Shown: positions 1-5,191, numbered from the stretch's first letter. The stretch: DNA of 5,318 bases from an uncultured Pirellulaceae bacterium (GCA_934255105.1 CAKQNH010000404.1:1-5318); one strand, 5' to 3'. Notes: generated by a model not told the origin, from the sequence alone. Program-made: numbers and translations.

Positions 1-648
1 CGAGCGCACGAACTTTCGCGAACCCAGCCCATCAGCCATGGCGTGGACAGCCACACCGCGCTCGGCGGCGCGAATCAGCGCCTGGGCCACGTTGCGACCG
101 GTGTTGTCGTCCAACCAGATGTAGTACAGCGCCTGAACGCTCTCGGTGGCTTGATCGATGTCTTCAATCAAACGCGAACGAGCGGTAGCTGCGTCGGGCA
201 ACAGCTCCGCGCGATTTCCGAGCGTGGTTTGGAAACCGTCCACCGCCGCTGCGCGGAAAGCGGTCTGATACTCAACCTCCACATTACCCGGCAAATTTTT
301 ATTGCAATCACCCAGCGCTGCACCTGCCAGTCCTCCGAGCTTGGCAAAAATCTCATCATGCCGTCGGTGGATGGTCCTACCTAAATTAATCTCGCCAAAA
401 AGCAAATACAGCACCACGCCGATATAGGGCCCTAGCAGCATGACCATGAACCAGGCCAGCCGAGCGGCAGAGCTCAGATCATCCCGTAGCAGGATTCGCA
501 CCGAGAATACAACCAACATCAAGGCGTGAGTCAGCGCGAGAATTTGAATAATCAAACGAGAAGGTTCCCTTGGGGGGCTAAAGATGCGGTTCAGTGCAGG
601 ATCGGTGTTGAGCCCTGCTGCAGAGTCGTACCATTCTACTGATCCCAT
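1..648 (-). CDS. cls: Cardiolipin synthase (ClsA type), N-terminal part, cut by left edge
   Basis: Membrane enzyme of the phospholipase D superfamily that joins two phosphatidylglycerols into cardiolipin and glycerol. Seen: 216 open codons from ATG at 648 to the window edge. There are two predicted membrane helices (about residues 32-54 and 62-80); the second ends in LYLLFGEINLGR, matching the ClsA N-terminal signature (E. coli AYLAVGELHLGK, from memory). The start of the first PLD domain follows, with GNRAELL near residue 130 and then ALYYIWLDDNTGRNVAQAL and RGVAVHAMADGLGSRKFVRS at the edge, aligning with ClsA FYIW...RRGIHCRLMLDSAGS...FRS. Both HKD catalytic motifs would lie outside the window, so activity cannot be judged. 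The start is the first ATG after an in-frame stop at 658-660; a weak GGGGTGG lies 12 nt upstream (661-667). The 20-30 residues before helix 1 are poorly conserved, so a later start is possible. Divergent from the transporter gene. Confidence 0.9.
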   Translation of the reverse strand, partial: MGSVEWYDSAAGLNTDPALNRIFSPPREPSRLIIQILALTHALMLVVFSVRILLRDDLSSAARLAWFMVMLLGPYIGVVLYLLFGEINLGRTIHRRHDEIFAKLGGLAGAALGDCNKNLPGNVEVEYQTAFRAAAVDGFQTTLGNRAELLPDAATARSRLIEDIDQATESVQALYYIWLDDNTGRNVAQALIRAAERGVAVHAMADGLGSRKFVRS

Positions 649-686
649 GCCGGTGCTCTACCACCCCTAGCATGCGGTCGATGCAG

Positions 687-716
687 TTGTGGAACTCCGG
701 CTACCACAGCTATACT
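687..716 (+). promoter_or_regulatory. Candidate sigma70-like promoter for the transporter gene
   Basis: TTGTGG at 687-692 and TATACT at 711-716, separated by 18 bases, match the -35/-10 layout reasonably well (-10 five of six, -35 four of six). The site lies inside the longest open reading of the transporter (from ATG 672), which would make that upstream ATG unusable and favours the TTG start at 843, leaving a leader of about 120 nt. Inferred from sequence alone; planctomycete promoters are poorly characterised. Confidence 0.35.
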
Positions 717-842
717 TCTCACGCTGCTTGCCCCACCCCGCTTGCCATCGACTTCCGTAGGAAATCCTGCGATGTTAGAATCGCAAACCTCTCTTTAGCT
801 GCCGCATTCAGGCTGCTGGCTACGCCAACTGGAAACCTAAGT

Positions 843-2429
843 TTGACTCCGTTACTTGCACTCCTGCTAATCATCACTATCGGACTTGGGCTAGGCAGAC
901 TCTCCTTTCGCGGAATTTCGATCGGCACATCCTCCATTCTCTTTGTCGCCCTGCTGGCCGGCCATTTGCACATCGCGATCCCCGAGGGCCTCGGCACGCT
1001 GGGGCTCGCTCTGTTCGTCTATTGCATTGGCATCGCCGCAGGCCCCACGTTCTTTCGAGGGCTGGCCTCCAGCGCGCGGGCGATGGCTACTCTGGGAGCG
1101 GCCATGGTGCTCACAGGTGTGGCGGTAACGTGGCTGTGTGCAAAACTCTTCAACTTACCAGCGGATATCGCGGCGGGACTGATGGCCGGCGCGATGACCA
1201 GCACGCCCGCCCTGGGTGCGGCCAGCGAATCAGTCGTTCAGCCGGATAACGTGGCCGTCGCATTTGGCGTGGCCTACCCTTTCGGTATCGCGATCATCGT
1301 GCTGTTCGTGCAGATCATGCTCAAGCAAACTCCACCATCGAGCGCGGAAGCCGATGCGGCCAACGAAGCTAGTACAGCCAAGAAAAATAGTCAGAAAATC
1401 CAGCGGCATGTGGTTGAAATTGCCAACCCTGGAATCGTGGGCAAGCGGCCCAGCGAAGTGGCCGTCTCAGCCGACCTACCGGTCCAGGTCTCACGAGTTT
1501 ACTCGGAGCAGCGCTGGCGTCCGATCCCTGCGGATTACGTATTTGCTTTGGGCGATCGAGTGATGTTGGTCGGCCAGCAAGAAGATGGCCGGCGCGGCGC
1601 AGAGACGCTGGGCGTGCTATGCGAAGTGGACGACGTCGTGCTCGACGCCGACCGCGAACGCAAGGAGGTCGTGGTTACGTCTGCGGACGTGTTCGGACAC
1701 ACGCTCAAAGAACTGCGTCTGCGGTCGCGATTCGGAGTCACCGTCACTCGTGTTCGGCGGATTGGTCAAGAGTTCGTACCATCGACGCAAACGCGAATCG
1801 AATTCGGCGACACGCTGGCACTGGTCGGCCAGCCGGCGGATCTGGTCAGGATAGAGAAGATCGTGGGCCATCGACCGCGGACGCTCAACGAAACCGACTT
1901 GCTTTCGTTGGCCATCGGCCTGAGCATCGGAATTCTGTTGGGCCAAATGTCAATTGTGTGGGGAGGGGTCGCCGTTTCGCTCGGCACCGCCGGCGGCCCG
2001 CTCTGCGTCGGTCTGCTGCTGGGGCATTTTCGCCGCATCGGATTCATCCGCGGATCTTTTCCACCGGCGGCCCAGATCTTGATGACTGAGGGCGGACTTG
2101 CGCTGTTCTTGGCAGACGCCGGAGTCAACGCGGGAGGAGGCGTTTGGTCCGTACTTCAGCAACAAGGATTTGTGCTGTGTATCGTGGCGGTCGCGATTGC
2201 CACCCTGCCGCTGATGGTGGGTTATCTCACCGCGAGCTATCTCTTTAAGTTGACCCGTTTGCAAGCCCTGGGTGCCGCGTGTGGTGGCATGACGTCGACG
2301 CCGGGACTGGCCGCACTGACCAGCTCCACCGACTCCAATGAACCTGTCACCAGCTACGTAGCCGCTTATCCAGTCGCATTGGTGCTGATCACGATCGCTG
2401 CCCCTCTTCTGGTAAAACTGATCGGCTGA
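843..2429 (+). CDS. AAE-family transporter (AspT/YidE-like) with two TrkA-C domains
   Basis: Inner-membrane secondary transporter of the aspartate:alanine exchanger (AAE) family. Known members exchange or export small carboxylates and amino acids; the substrate here cannot be read from sequence. Order seen (528-residue form): membrane half 1 (about 1-160) with GAMTSTPALGA at 116; two TrkA-C/RCK-C regulatory domains (about 188-265 and 274-340, the second ending in FGDTLALVGQPADL); membrane half 2 (about 353-528) with the paired motif GGMTSTPGLAAL at 481 and AAYPVALVLI near the end. This internal duplication is the family hallmark. Start choice: an ATG at 672 gives 585 residues, but the first 57 are hydrophilic, lack family similarity and overlap a promoter-like site only 23 bp from the cls start. 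TTG 843 begins right at helix 1 (TPLLALLLI...), as in E. coli YidE (about 553 aa), though only a weak GGAAA precedes it. The gene stands alone and converges on hpf. Confidence 0.9.
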   Translation: MTPLLALLLIITIGLGLGRLSFRGISIGTSSILFVALLAGHLHIAIPEGLGTLGLALFVYCIGIAAGPTFFRGLASSARAMATLGAAMVLTGVAVTWLCAKLFNLPADIAAGLMAGAMTSTPALGAASESVVQPDNVAVAFGVAYPFGIAIIVLFVQIMLKQTPPSSAEADAANEASTAKKNSQKIQRHVVEIANPGIVGKRPSEVAVSADLPVQVSRVYSEQRWRPIPADYVFALGDRVMLVGQQEDGRRGAETLGVLCEVDDVVLDADRERKEVVVTSADVFGHTLKELRLRSRFGVTVTRVRRIGQEFVPSTQTRIEFGDTLALVGQPADLVRIEKIVGHRPRTLNETDLLSLAIGLSIGILLGQMSIVWGGVAVSLGTAGGPLCVGLLLGHFRRIGFIRGSFPPAAQILMTEGGLALFLADAGVNAGGGVWSVLQQQGFVLCIVAVAIATLPLMVGYLTASYLFKLTRLQALGAACGGMTSTPGLAALTSSTDSNEPVTSYVAAYPVALVLITIAAPLLVKLIG

Positions 2430-2441
2430 ACCAATCATCTC

Positions 2442-2457
2442 CGCCGCCATCACGGCG
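2442..2457 (+). terminator. Small hairpin after the transporter stop
   Basis: CGCCG at 2442-2446 pairs with CGGCG at 2453-2457 around a 6-nt loop, 13 nt after the transporter stop codon. The stem is only five GC pairs and no T-run follows, so this is at best a weak or Rho-assisted terminator. Confidence 0.25.
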
Positions 2458-2551
2458 CAGTGGCTGGAGCATTGCCAGTCACTGGGCCCAAAGCCTTGGC
2501 GACTTCCGCTACGAGAACCTACGCTTATCAATTTGAAGCAGCGCTAGCGGC

Positions 2552-2568
2552 AAGCGAGTCGCTCGCTT
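2552..2568. terminator. Perfect 7-bp hairpin between convergent transporter and hpf genes
   Basis: AAGCGAG (2552-2558) and CTCGCTT (2562-2568) are perfect inverted repeats around a TCG loop. The hairpin begins three bases beyond the hpf stop codon on the minus strand and sits 122 bases beyond the transporter stop on the plus strand, so it could end transcription from both sides. The T-rich tail is short (TTTCTC on the plus side) and absent on the minus side, so intrinsic termination is uncertain. Confidence 0.45.
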
Positions 2569-2570
2569 TC

Positions 2571-2600
2571 TCAGACGTCAGATTCCGATGCGACGTCTGA
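2571..2600. repeat. 9-bp perfect inverted repeat spanning the hpf stop codon
   Basis: TCAGACGTC (2571-2579) and GACGTCTGA (2592-2600) are exact reverse complements with a 12-base gap. Each arm contains the palindrome GACGTC, so the arms are also partial direct repeats. On the minus strand they encode the two SDV tripeptides at the end of the acidic tail of the hibernation factor, and the outer arm contains its TGA stop. It adjoins the 2552-2568 hairpin, so the hpf mRNA end could fold into two consecutive stem-loops. Confidence 0.6.
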
Positions 2601-3002
2601 CTGATCATCCAAGTAATCATCCGCGTCATCGTCATCTAAGTCGATCGAATTGTCTGCTGGTTCACCAGCGTAGGAAGTGCGTCCCTTAGCATGCTCCAAC
2701 CGGCGGAGAGTCTTGAGCAACGTTTGTTGGAGCGTTTCGGCGGCGCCTTCGAGAGCCTGGGCTATGGTCGAACCGTTGTGGCTAACGGCCACCGGCTTGA
2801 GTCCTGCTAGACGGGCTTCCATCACGCAACGTTTGTCATCATCGCTGTGCTTTTGCCGACTATTGACGTCGGAAAAATGAACATCCACTCGGGTGATTCT
2901 GGGGTTGAAACGCGCCAAGGCATTCTCCAACACCTCCTCGACCTCGCTGGTCAGTTCCGCGCTTCCCTGAATGTGGTTGTCCGTTTTCACTTGAACGATC
3001 AT
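2571..3002 (-). CDS. hpf: HPF/RaiA-family ribosome hibernation factor with acidic C-terminal tail
   Basis: Small cytoplasmic protein of the S30AE (sigma-54 modulation/ribosome hibernation) family. Family members bind the 30S decoding region in stressed or stationary cells and block translation, often promoting 70S inactivation or 100S dimers. Seen: 143 residues; a core of about 105 with TDNHIQGS near the N terminus, ITRVDVHFSDVNS, and DDDKRCVMEARLAGLKPVAV, a pattern typical of the HPF/RaiA-like variant group rather than E. coli HPF itself. The last ~27 residues form a strongly acidic tail (DLDDDDADDYLDDQ, then SDVASESDV) in place of the long-HPF dimerisation domain. Start choice: ATG 3002 has GGAG six bases upstream; the in-frame ATG 3014 would put that GGAG inside the gene. 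A TATAAT lies at 3046-3041. The uspE-like gene lies upstream in the same direction beyond the 27-bp array, suggesting a shared stress/dormancy theme. Long versus short HPF behaviour cannot be inferred. Confidence 0.88.
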   Translation of the reverse strand: MIVQVKTDNHIQGSAELTSEVEEVLENALARFNPRITRVDVHFSDVNSRQKHSDDDKRCVMEARLAGLKPVAVSHNGSTIAQALEGAAETLQQTLLKTLRRLEHAKGRTSYAGEPADNSIDLDDDDADDYLDDQSDVASESDV

Positions 3003-3008
3003 CGAATT

Positions 3009-3012
3009 CTCC
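3009..3012 (-). promoter_or_regulatory. Ribosome binding site deciding the hpf start
   Basis: GGAG read on the minus strand, six bases before ATG 3002-3000. It overlaps the last base of the alternative ATG at 3014-3012, which itself has no purine-rich site upstream. This favours the 143-residue product over the 147-residue one. Confidence 0.6.
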
Positions 3013-3040
3013 ATGTAAGGTTCGCAAAAGAGACGCTTCC

Positions 3041-3046
3041 ATTATA
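3041..3046 (-). promoter_or_regulatory. Candidate -10 element of the hpf promoter
   Basis: A perfect TATAAT on the minus strand, 38 bases upstream of ATG 3002. At the usual spacing the -35 region would fall at about 3064-3069, inside the first unit of the 27-bp array; the sequence there (AGCTCA) does not resemble TTGACA. Either the promoter has a non-canonical -35, relies on an activator or another sigma factor, or the -10 match is fortuitous. Confidence 0.4.
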
Positions 3047-3057
3047 TCGCATTTTCC

Positions 3058-3327
3058 GTGGGGTGAGCTTCCAGCTTGTCATTCGTGGGATAAGCTTCCA
3101 GCTTGTCATTCGTGGGATAAGCTTCCAGCTTGTCATTCCTGAGCTAAGCCCCCAGCTTGTCATTCGTGGGATAAGCTTCCAGCTTGTCATTCCTGAGCTA
3201 AGCCCCGGACTTATCATTCGTGGGATAAGCTTCCAGCTTGTCATTCCTGAAATAAGCCTGCGACTTATCATTCGTGGGATAAGCTTCCAGCTTGTCATTC
3301 CTGAAATAAGCCTGCGACTTATCATTC
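3058..3327. repeat. Array of ten tandem 27-bp hairpin units in A/B alternation
   Basis: Ten contiguous units of exactly 27 bp without spacers, all ending in CATTC. Type A begins GTGGGATAAGC; units 2, 3, 5, 7 and 9 (from 3085, 3112, 3166, 3220, 3274) are identical, and unit 1 (3058) is a two-base variant. Type B begins CTGA: unit 4 (3139, CTGAGCTAAG), unit 6 (3193, a mosaic) and units 8 and 10 (3247, 3301, CTGAAATAAG, identical to each other). From unit 3 on, A and B alternate, so the effective period is 54 bp. In A, GATAAGCT pairs with AGCTTGTC around a 3-nt loop; B units keep a 4-6 bp stem. Because 27 is divisible by three, both strands have long open frames here (nonapeptide MTSWKLIPR on minus), most simply by-products. 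The array lies between the uspE-like gene and hpf, both minus-strand. Function unknown; no spacers, so not CRISPR. Confidence 0.97.
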
Positions 3328-3337
3328 GTGAGCTTCG

Positions 3338-3349
3338 CTACGACCGTAG
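3338..3349. other. Short hairpin between uspE-like gene and the repeat array
   Basis: CTAC (3338-3341) and GTAG (3346-3349) flank a GACC tetraloop, 14 bases beyond the uspE-like stop codon. The stretch 3328-3336 (GTGAGCTTC) resembles a shortened start of a type-A unit, so this may be a decayed eleventh unit or the array's flank. There is no T-run, so a terminator role for the uspE-like gene is doubtful. Confidence 0.3.
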
Positions 3350-3363
3350 GCCCAGCAGTTCGT

Positions 3364-4326
3364 TTAGGCTCCCGTTGTAGTCGCCTTGGAGTAGCTTCCC
3401 AGTTTGATAGGGCTAACGAAAGAGTAGGGTTTTAGCGCCAGCAACGAACACTCGATACGGTCGAGCGTTTGTTCGGCCGTGTTGCCGAGCAGCGCGCCGG
3501 CCAGACCCGTGCGTGCCAATGTTCCCATGACCACTAAATCGACCGCATTTTGGCGGACGAATCGATCGACAATCTCGGGCGCGCGGCCTTTGATCAAATG
3601 AATCCCTTCGGCATCGAAGCTGCTTCCATGGGACTTCATGAACTTCTCGTAACGCTCTTTGATGCTTTCGTAATACTCTTGCACAAAGCCCACGACCAGC
3701 GAATGCCGCAGCCGGGCGCTCAGCAGACCTTCATCGTTCATCTGCCAAGCATGTAGCAGCGAGTGGCGAGCCCCACAAGCTTGACCGATCGACCACGTCA
3801 ATTCATACACCCTGTCGTTTAGCTCGGCGGCCTCTGCTTGATCGCTGGTAATATCCACGCAACCCAGCACGTGATTCGTTTCGGTAGCCACTTCGCCAGC
3901 CACCAACCACACTGCGCTCGGGCAGGTCTGCAGTAGGTGAACTGCCGTATAGCCAAAGAAACCCTTGCGTTTGCTATTTTTTCCCTTGGCGACAACCATT
4001 AGCAAATCGTGCTTTTCGCGCAACACATCGCGGACGACTTCTACCGATGTTTTGCCGGTTAGAACCTTGGTGGTCACCTCCATGCCTCGTTCGCGCAAAG
4101 GCGCCGCCAGCGAATCGAGCTTGGCTGCAACTTCCTGCGCATAGAGCTCACGCATATGTGCCAGATCGCTGACTAACTTGTTGGCTATCCAGGATATCTC
4201 AGGTACGACGTCGACGATCGTCAGCGCCGCCTGGTTCTTCAGCGCAATCTCTGCCGCTTTTTCGACAACGGCATGTTGCTCGAGTCGCGTATCGGTGGCG
4301 ACCAAGATTTTCTTAAAGCGTTTCAA
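3364..4326 (-). CDS. uspE: UspE-type tandem universal stress protein
   Basis: Cytoplasmic stress protein with two universal stress protein (Usp) domains in one chain; E. coli UspE (316 aa) is the closest model I know and is linked to stress survival, motility and aggregation. Seen (320-residue form): domain 1 opens KRFKKILVATD with Asp12 and ends near residue 142 with HDLLMVVAKG...CPSAVWLVAG, close to UspE HDLV...CPSPVWMV. Domain 2 ends with VMGTLARTGLAGALLGNTAE (about 266-285), then LDRIECSLLALKP, nearly the UspE sequence GTVGRTGISAAFLGNTAEQ...LLVIKP. The glycine-rich GNTAE motif is the nucleotide-binding loop of Usp domains; domain 1 has a degenerate version (KGFFGYTAVHLL), so ATP binding, if any, is more likely in domain 2. 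Start choice: TTG 4326 lies 8 bases after AGGAG and directly before domain 1; an in-frame ATG at 4443 adds 39 residues with no Usp similarity and no good ribosome site. The gene reads toward the repeat array and hpf. Confidence 0.92.
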   Translation of the reverse strand: MKRFKKILVATDTRLEQHAVVEKAAEIALKNQAALTIVDVVPEISWIANKLVSDLAHMRELYAQEVAAKLDSLAAPLRERGMEVTTKVLTGKTSVEVVRDVLREKHDLLMVVAKGKNSKRKGFFGYTAVHLLQTCPSAVWLVAGEVATETNHVLGCVDITSDQAEAAELNDRVYELTWSIGQACGARHSLLHAWQMNDEGLLSARLRHSLVVGFVQEYYESIKERYEKFMKSHGSSFDAEGIHLIKGRAPEIVDRFVRQNAVDLVVMGTLARTGLAGALLGNTAEQTLDRIECSLLALKPYSFVSPIKLGSYSKATTTGA

Positions 4327-4334
4327 TGCAGAGG

Positions 4335-4339
4335 CTCCT
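4335..4339 (-). promoter_or_regulatory. Ribosome binding site for the uspE-like TTG start
   Basis: AGGAG on the minus strand, separated by 8 bases from TTG 4326-4324. It is the best Shine-Dalgarno match in the region and sits within the 39-codon upstream extension, which argues that the extension is untranslated. Confidence 0.65.
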
Positions 4340-4572
4340 AGTTGTAGGTGACTTGTTGTGGCCGCACGTCGATGACTTCCAGTTGACAACAATGAGCATT
4401 GCCACGCAACTGCCCTAAGGCAATTAGTCTTCAAAGAAAGCAATTAGCGTACCACATCTAGGCTTTCGATAGACCGCGTGGACATCGCCCCGCGCGTCCA
4501 GGCTCAGCAGAGCGCGGCGCTCACCGCTACCAGTCAACCAGAGTTGACACTCGCTATGCCTGCCGTTTCCGC

Positions 4573-4578
4573 TAGAAT
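4573..4578 (+). promoter_or_regulatory. Candidate -10 element for the deaminase gene
   Basis: TAGAAT (consensus TATAAT, one mismatch), 63 bases before ATG 4642. The only good -35 match upstream, TTGACA at 4544-4549, is 23 bases away, too far for a standard sigma70 promoter. The element could therefore work with a weak -35 or be fortuitous. Confidence 0.3.
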
Positions 4579-4641
4579 GAGAATGCACACCACGGCACAC
4601 GGATTCAATAAATTGCGATAACGCAAACGGGAATTTTAACG

Positions 4642-5130
4642 ATGAGCGTAAGTCAACTTAGTGAGAGCGATATGCAGCATCTGCAGCGCTGTCTAACTCT
4701 AGCCGAGGCCGCTTTAGAGGCGGGCGATCAACCGTTTGGTTCTGTGCTGGCCGATTCGGCGGGCAAGATGCTGGCTGAAGCACGCAATCGCGATCGCGAG
4801 ATTGGTCCACTTGCACATCCCGAACTCGAATTAGCTGACTGGGCCACGCAAAACCTGGAACTCGCCCAGCGCGGCTCCATTACGCTGTACACTTCCGGAG
4901 AACACTGTCCAATGTGTGCCGCTGCCCATGGTTGGGCTCGATTGGGCCGAATCGTCTACATCGCCTCGTCGCAGCAGTTCGCCCAGTGGCAACGCGAATT
5001 GGGGGCGGCCGGTTCACCGGTTGCCTCTTTACCGATCCAGTCGATTGTTCCGGGGATTGAAGTGGTTGGTCCGGTCGACTCCTTGGCGGAGACAATCAAG
5101 GCCTTGCATGTGCGGTACTACTCTGCATAG
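4642..5130 (+). CDS. Nucleoside/cytidine deaminase-family protein
   Basis: Zinc-dependent deaminase of the CMP/dCMP deaminase fold (COG0590-like, the group of guanine, tRNA-adenosine and cytosine deaminases). Substrate not identifiable. Seen in 162 residues: QPFGSVL at 30-36, the common substrate-side motif; RNR at 48-50; the HxE zinc/proton-shuttle motif as H59-P60-E61; and the zinc cysteines as C89-P90-M91-C92 within TSGEHCPMCAAAHGWARLGRIVY. Usual relatives have HAE and EPCPMC, so both the residue after His59 and the Pro before Cys89 are changed (H-P-E and E-H-C), while all four zinc/catalytic positions remain. I recall similar HPE/EHCPMC deaminases in other bacteria, so this looks like a subfamily rather than a damaged enzyme. 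Start: ATG 4642 with a modest GGGAA eight bases upstream; a second ATG at codon 11 is possible. It is a single gene, divergent from the uspE-like gene, with its stop abutting a 13-bp repeat. Confidence 0.88.
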   Translation: MSVSQLSESDMQHLQRCLTLAEAALEAGDQPFGSVLADSAGKMLAEARNRDREIGPLAHPELELADWATQNLELAQRGSITLYTSGEHCPMCAAAHGWARLGRIVYIASSQQFAQWQRELGAAGSPVASLPIQSIVPGIEVVGPVDSLAETIKALHVRYYSA

Positions 5131-5191
5131 ATAGGAGGCCCAGATAGGAGGCCCAGATAGGAGGCCCAGATAGGAGGCCCAGATAGGAGGC
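5131..5191. repeat. 13-bp tandem repeat, 4.7 copies, each with Shine-Dalgarno consensus
   Basis: ATAGGAGGCCCAG is repeated perfectly at 5131, 5144, 5157 and 5170, followed by a partial copy ATAGGAGGC at 5183-5191. The array starts at the base after the deaminase TAG stop. Every copy carries TAGGAGG, complementary to the CCUCC of the 16S rRNA 3' end. The period is not a multiple of three. The perfect identity of copies indicates recent expansion or strong homogenisation. Confidence 0.97.

Larger units (their letters stand above)
4327..4641. other. 315-bp divergent intergenic region (uspE-like / deaminase)
   Basis: No gene is supported here if uspE starts at TTG 4326. It should contain promoters for both flanking genes. 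Visible elements: the uspE-like RBS at 4335-4339; an 8-base direct repeat GCAATTAG at 4420-4427 and 4440-4447, spaced 20 bp (two helical turns); a near-palindrome GAGCG-CGG-CGCTC at 4510-4522; a TTGACA at 4544-4549; and a TAGAAT at 4573-4578. None of these alone is decisive. Confidence 0.6.

Noticed and set aside
43..384. Plus-strand open frame of 113 codons
   Set aside because: It lies antisense to the clearly recognisable cardiolipin synthase N-terminal region and shows no family features.
672..842. Possible 57-residue N-terminal extension of the transporter
   Set aside because: Hydrophilic, without family similarity, no ribosome binding site before ATG 672, and it overlaps a promoter-like pair and the cls upstream region.
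1950..2531. Minus-strand open frame of 193 codons
   Set aside because: Antisense to the conserved second half of the transporter; composition is low-complexity and unlike a folded protein.
3058..3327. CRISPR array
   Set aside because: Units are contiguous with no unique spacers, and no cas gene is nearby.
2847..3380. Plus-strand open frame of 177 codons with repeated GISFQLVIR-type nonapeptides
   Set aside because: It runs antisense to the hpf N terminus and through the array; the 27-bp period keeps frames open automatically on both strands.
4420..4447. GCAATTAG direct repeat spaced 20 bp as an operator
   Set aside because: The spacing is attractive, but one 8-base repeat in about 300 bases is expected by chance, and no regulator gene is in view.
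4544..4578. TTGACA and TAGAAT as a complete sigma70 promoter
   Set aside because: The 23-base spacer is too long; only the -10 candidate was kept, at low confidence.
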